DNA of 36,619 nucleotides, from the NCBI GenBank assembly GCA_003521815.1, contig DPHE01000052.1:1-36619 (forward strand), given 5' to 3'. The notes under the pieces are model-generated. The model made no database searches, was not told the origin of the DNA, and saw nothing but the letters and a program-made list of their open reading frames with translations. This DNA comes from Colwellia sp. (GTDB lineage: Bacteria; Pseudomonadota; Gammaproteobacteria; Enterobacterales; Alteromonadaceae). Numbering within the stretch: position 1 is the first letter of the stretch; each line of letters starts with the position of its first letter. The position numbers and the translations under genes are program-made. Positions 34,144 through 36,619 of this stretch are shown one piece after another.

Positions 34144-35067
34144 TTAATCTTTTTCTAATAAATCAGTGGTTTTTAATGAAAACTCAGCTAATAAGTCATG
34201 AATAAATCGGTTTAACTCACCTGCCATTAAGGCGAAGTCAGCATCTAATTTTGCAACGATATCGTCACTGTCAATATCATCATTTTGTTCTTGAATAATA
34301 TCAAAGAATTTAATGCGTTTAATGGCCAAATCATCACAAAGAATAAAAGACAATGATTCATCCCATTCCATCGCGGCTTTAACCATCAATTTGTCGGCAT
34401 CTAAGTGGGATTTGATTTCATCGCTGTCAAGATCTTGGTTTTTCATTCGGATAACTGCACCGTCATCGCCCATCGCGTTAAATTCAGCTTCCATTCCTAA
34501 GGTAAATTTAGGCCCTAAATTTTTCTTAATTAACCAGTCTGTCATGGTTTCATCGGCAGCAACGTCGGGTTCTAAGCTAGTTACTGGCAATGTTCCTAGC
34601 ACTTTTCTTAGTAATGCGAGTAAATCTTCTGCTTTACCACGAGAGCTTGAATTGATAACAATAATGTTGTCTTTTGGACTAATATAGGCGTGGGTATCTG
34701 AAATACGTGAGAAAGCGCGTGGTAATAATTCGAAAGTAATGTCTTCTTTAAATTGCTCTTTTTCTTTTTTCGTTGCGCCGCGGCCTTGCTCTAGCTCAAG
34801 TAAGTTGATTTTTTCTTCAACCATATCTTTGATAACAGACGCGGGTAATATTTTTTCTTCTTTACGCGCACAAATTAAGAAGTTGTCGTTGGCACAATGA
34901 ACACTTGAATCGCCGTGTTTTCCTAACGCATTTACCCAGCCAAAATGTGCTAATTCAGTAGAGCCACAGGGAGTAAAAAGATGTTCGCAAAGGTGTTTTT
35001 CTAACGTTTCTTCTGACCATTCAAAAGGTCGAGTGAAAGCGAAAAAGTATAGGTTCTTAAACCACAT
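34144..35067 (-). CDS. rdgC: recombination-associated protein RdgC
   Basis: A ring-shaped dimeric DNA-binding protein that limits RecA activity and is found in beta- and gammaproteobacteria. Visible are MWFKNLYFFAFTRPF, LFTPCGSTELAHFGWVNALG, LICARKEEKILPASVI, LLPRAFSRISDTHAYI, EDLLALLRKVLGTLPV, VIRMKNQDLDSDEIKSHLDA, and DADFALMAGELNRFIHDLL. An upstream ATG at 35085 is in frame; ATG 35067 has AGGA eight bases before it and matches known RdgC starts. It has 307 residues, the usual size. pgk follows after 19 bases. The C-terminus is slightly longer than E. coli RdgC. Confidence 0.95.
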   Translation of the reverse strand: MWFKNLYFFAFTRPFEWSEETLEKHLCEHLFTPCGSTELAHFGWVNALGKHGDSSVHCANDNFLICARKEEKILPASVIKDMVEEKINLLELEQGRGATKKEKEQFKEDITFELLPRAFSRISDTHAYISPKDNIIVINSSSRGKAEDLLALLRKVLGTLPVTSLEPDVAADETMTDWLIKKNLGPKFTLGMEAEFNAMGDDGAVIRMKNQDLDSDEIKSHLDADKLMVKAAMEWDESLSFILCDDLAIKRIKFFDIIQEQNDDIDSDDIVAKLDADFALMAGELNRFIHDLLAEFSLKTTDLLEKD

Positions 35068-35137
35068 AAATTGCATCCTAGGCATTGATAGCTTTTGTAA
35101 GCTGTTTTTAAAAAAGCCATGATACCTGAAAAGTGGT

Positions 35138-35300
35138 TACCCAAACAACTTCAATCCGCACAGAAAGACAGACTGATGACAGGATATTTAGACTCGATCG
35201 ATGTCAAAATTCTTGTTGAGAAGTAACTTGCAGGATGGTTTAGAAGCGATATACCTGCTCTAGTGCTAGCTAAATCATATCTCTTCAAGCTGAATGGGTA
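35138..35300. mobile_element. MITE-like element with imperfect inverted ends
   Basis: The left end TACCCAAACAACTTCAA (35138-35154) and the reverse complement of the right end TACCCATTCAGCTTGAA (35284-35300) agree at 13 of 17 positions, bounding 163 bases without a convincing ORF. The ends share the TACCYA..CTTSAA pattern with the hairpin at 32811-32860 and the motif at 25118-25140. No clear target-site duplication is visible. It may be a non-autonomous miniature element or an old repeat. Confidence 0.4.
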
Positions 35301-35594
35301 TTTTATGGTTATAATTCAGGTGTAAGGTTTACTAAGGCAAGTTAAGATAAATTGTTATGTCACTACTATTTATATTTTCAAAGGCAGAAATAATTAGCCG
35401 ATTATGACGTTAGCATGAGAATAAAAACATTCATTGTCTAGAGCATACTTTTCATAAAATAAACAGGAATGAAAATAATACATTTTGTCATGTTAATGTA
35501 ATAAACAAGCTATAACATAGCAATCAGTCAGTTTAGAACGTGTTATTCATTTGAAAATAACAGAATACTTAATTTATAAAAAAGGCTTTAAAAC

Positions 35595-36521
35595 ATGAAA
35601 CTAGTTAAAAATACTCTTGCATTAACAATCTGCTCAATTATAGCGTTACCAACATTTGCTGCCAATATTGATATCTATGGTAGAGCAGATGTTTCTGTAC
35701 AAAAATCTGATGAAGGTGAAGGAAGCTTTACGGAAGTAAAAAGCAATGCTTCACGTATTGGTTTTAAAGGTACTCACACTATAAATGATGACTTGGAAGT
35801 TGTGTATAAAGCAGAGTTTCAAGTAGATCTTGATGGCGATAGTGATAAAGGCGATAGCATTACAGACCGAAATCAATATGTAGGATTAAAAGGTGGCTTT
35901 GGTGAAGTATTATTAGGTAAAAACGATACTATGTTAAAGCAATCACAAGGTAAGGTAGACTTATTCAGTGATTTGAATGGTGATATTAAAAATTTATGGA
36001 AAGGTGAAAACCGTATGGCAGACACCATCTCTTATAAATCACCTAAGTTTAATAACTTCAGCGTAGGTGTTACTTATATTGCTGAAGACTCTGTAGATGC
36101 AGAAGATGCATACTCAGTAGCGGTTTTTTATGGTGACAAAAAACTTAAAAAATCAAAAGTATATGCCTCAATTGCTATGGACTCAGAAGTTAAAGGCTAC
36201 GACACTACTCGTGCAACAGTTCAAGGTAAAGTCTCAGGCATTACTTTAGGTGCTATTTACCATACTCAAGAAGCAGTTGATGGTGGCGCTGAGATGGATG
36301 GTTTCTTGATCTCTGCTAAATATAAAGTGAATGAAGTCACTTTAAAAGGCCAATATCAAACAGCAGACTATGATGGCGGTGATAGTAAATCAGGTGTTAC
36401 AGTTGGTGCTGATTATTCTTTAGCAAAAAGCACAAAATTATATGCTTTTTACACTAGCTTTGATATGGACACAGGTGCTGATGAAGATTACTTAGCTGCG
36501 GGTATTCAATATAAATTCTAA
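35595..36521 (+). CDS. general outer-membrane porin (OmpC/OmpF-like family)
   Basis: A 308-residue exported protein with signal peptide MKLVKNTLALTICSIIALPT and cleavage after TFA. The mature protein starts ANIDIYGRADVSVQ and has the classic porin marks: SRIGFKGTHTINDDLEVVYK, the strand and turn around VGLKGGFGEVLLGKNDTMLK (loop 3 side), MADTISYKSPKFNNFSVGVT, and final strand EDYLAAGIQYKF with terminal Phe for BAM recognition. It probably makes a trimeric 16-strand diffusion pore. Acidic repeats (DGDSDKGDS, DGGDSKSG) are frequent in marine porins. AAGG precedes the ATG. The 294 bases upstream to 35301 are AT-rich, with no gene seen, and suggest a regulated promoter region. Confidence 0.9.
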   Translation: MKLVKNTLALTICSIIALPTFAANIDIYGRADVSVQKSDEGEGSFTEVKSNASRIGFKGTHTINDDLEVVYKAEFQVDLDGDSDKGDSITDRNQYVGLKGGFGEVLLGKNDTMLKQSQGKVDLFSDLNGDIKNLWKGENRMADTISYKSPKFNNFSVGVTYIAEDSVDAEDAYSVAVFYGDKKLKKSKVYASIAMDSEVKGYDTTRATVQGKVSGITLGAIYHTQEAVDGGAEMDGFLISAKYKVNEVTLKGQYQTADYDGGDSKSGVTVGADYSLAKSTKLYAFYTSFDMDTGADEDYLAAGIQYKF

Positions 36522-36557
36522 TGAATTTGGTTAGAACTATCTAGTAATACTAATTAT

Positions 36558-36588
36558 AAAAGCACCATTCATTAAGTTTGGTGCTTTT
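36558..36588 (+). terminator. rho-independent terminator of the porin gene
   Basis: AAAAGCACCA (36558-36567) and TGGTGCTTTT (36579-36588) are perfectly complementary and followed by TCTTTTT. It lies about 37 bases past the stop codon. Confidence 0.88.
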
Positions 36589-36619
36589 TCTTTTTATAAT
36601 ATTTATTTTTCTAAATGTT

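Overview
The window is an AT-rich stretch of chromosome from a marine gammaproteobacterium of the order Alteromonadales, most likely Colwellia or a close relative. This rests on three things: the gene orders (rpsR-rplI, purL|mltF divergent, yggS-proC-yggT divergent from pilT-pilU), the long 528-residue isocitrate lyase typical of psychrophilic Colwellia, and protein sequences rich in Lys, Asn and Ile. No species was confirmed by a search. Nearly all of the sequence is core metabolism and housekeeping. I see no phage, plasmid, CRISPR array, toxin-antitoxin pair or defence island, and no tRNA or rRNA gene.

Layout. 1-582: end of a ribosomal operon (rpsR 3' end, rplI) closed by a strong terminator. 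692-3443: a PLP-dependent deaminase/desulfhydrase-like enzyme and an RluA-family pseudouridine synthase on the minus strand, then an RraB-like protein and a 75-residue cysteine-containing protein on the plus strand. 3702-9269: purL and mltF, divergent. 9292-9613: a small repeat-rich island with a possible 44-residue basic protein. 9648-15009: a seven-gene minus-strand cluster (yggS, proC, yggT, a DUF4426 gene, rdgB, hemW, tadA), with pilT-pilU (15097-17295) divergent from it. 17571-21178: an aldehyde dehydrogenase, then a phosphate module (DUF47/PhoU-like gene plus PiT transporter) preceded by a good Pho-box candidate. 21303-22483: a parvulin PPIase and a decayed oxyR-like pseudogene. 22645-29155: a glyoxylate-shunt neighbourhood (glcB, AEC transporter, LysR regulator, isocitrate lyase). 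29371-31143: two tandem DUF481 outer-membrane proteins. 31384-35067: glycolytic/gluconeogenic fba and pgk, with rdgC directly upstream of pgk. 35595-36521: a general porin.

Working together: glcB and the isocitrate lyase are the two enzymes of the glyoxylate shunt, and with fba and pgk they would support gluconeogenic growth on acetate or fatty acids. The LysR gene between them is a reasonable regulator candidate. The DUF47-PiT pair is probably a phosphate-responsive uptake unit.

The least ordinary material lies between genes. It includes a pseudogene that still encodes both OxyR redox cysteines, a triple heptamer palindrome just downstream of the glcB -10 box, several palindromic repeats, a MITE-like element with inverted ends, and a perfect 17-bp inverted repeat ahead of a tiny Arg/Lys-rich ORF. 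I found no convincing new multigene system. Several predicted starts were moved to internal ATGs with better Shine-Dalgarno spacing or family agreement (RluA-like gene, purL, mltF, pilU, AEC transporter, LysR, pgk, rdgC).
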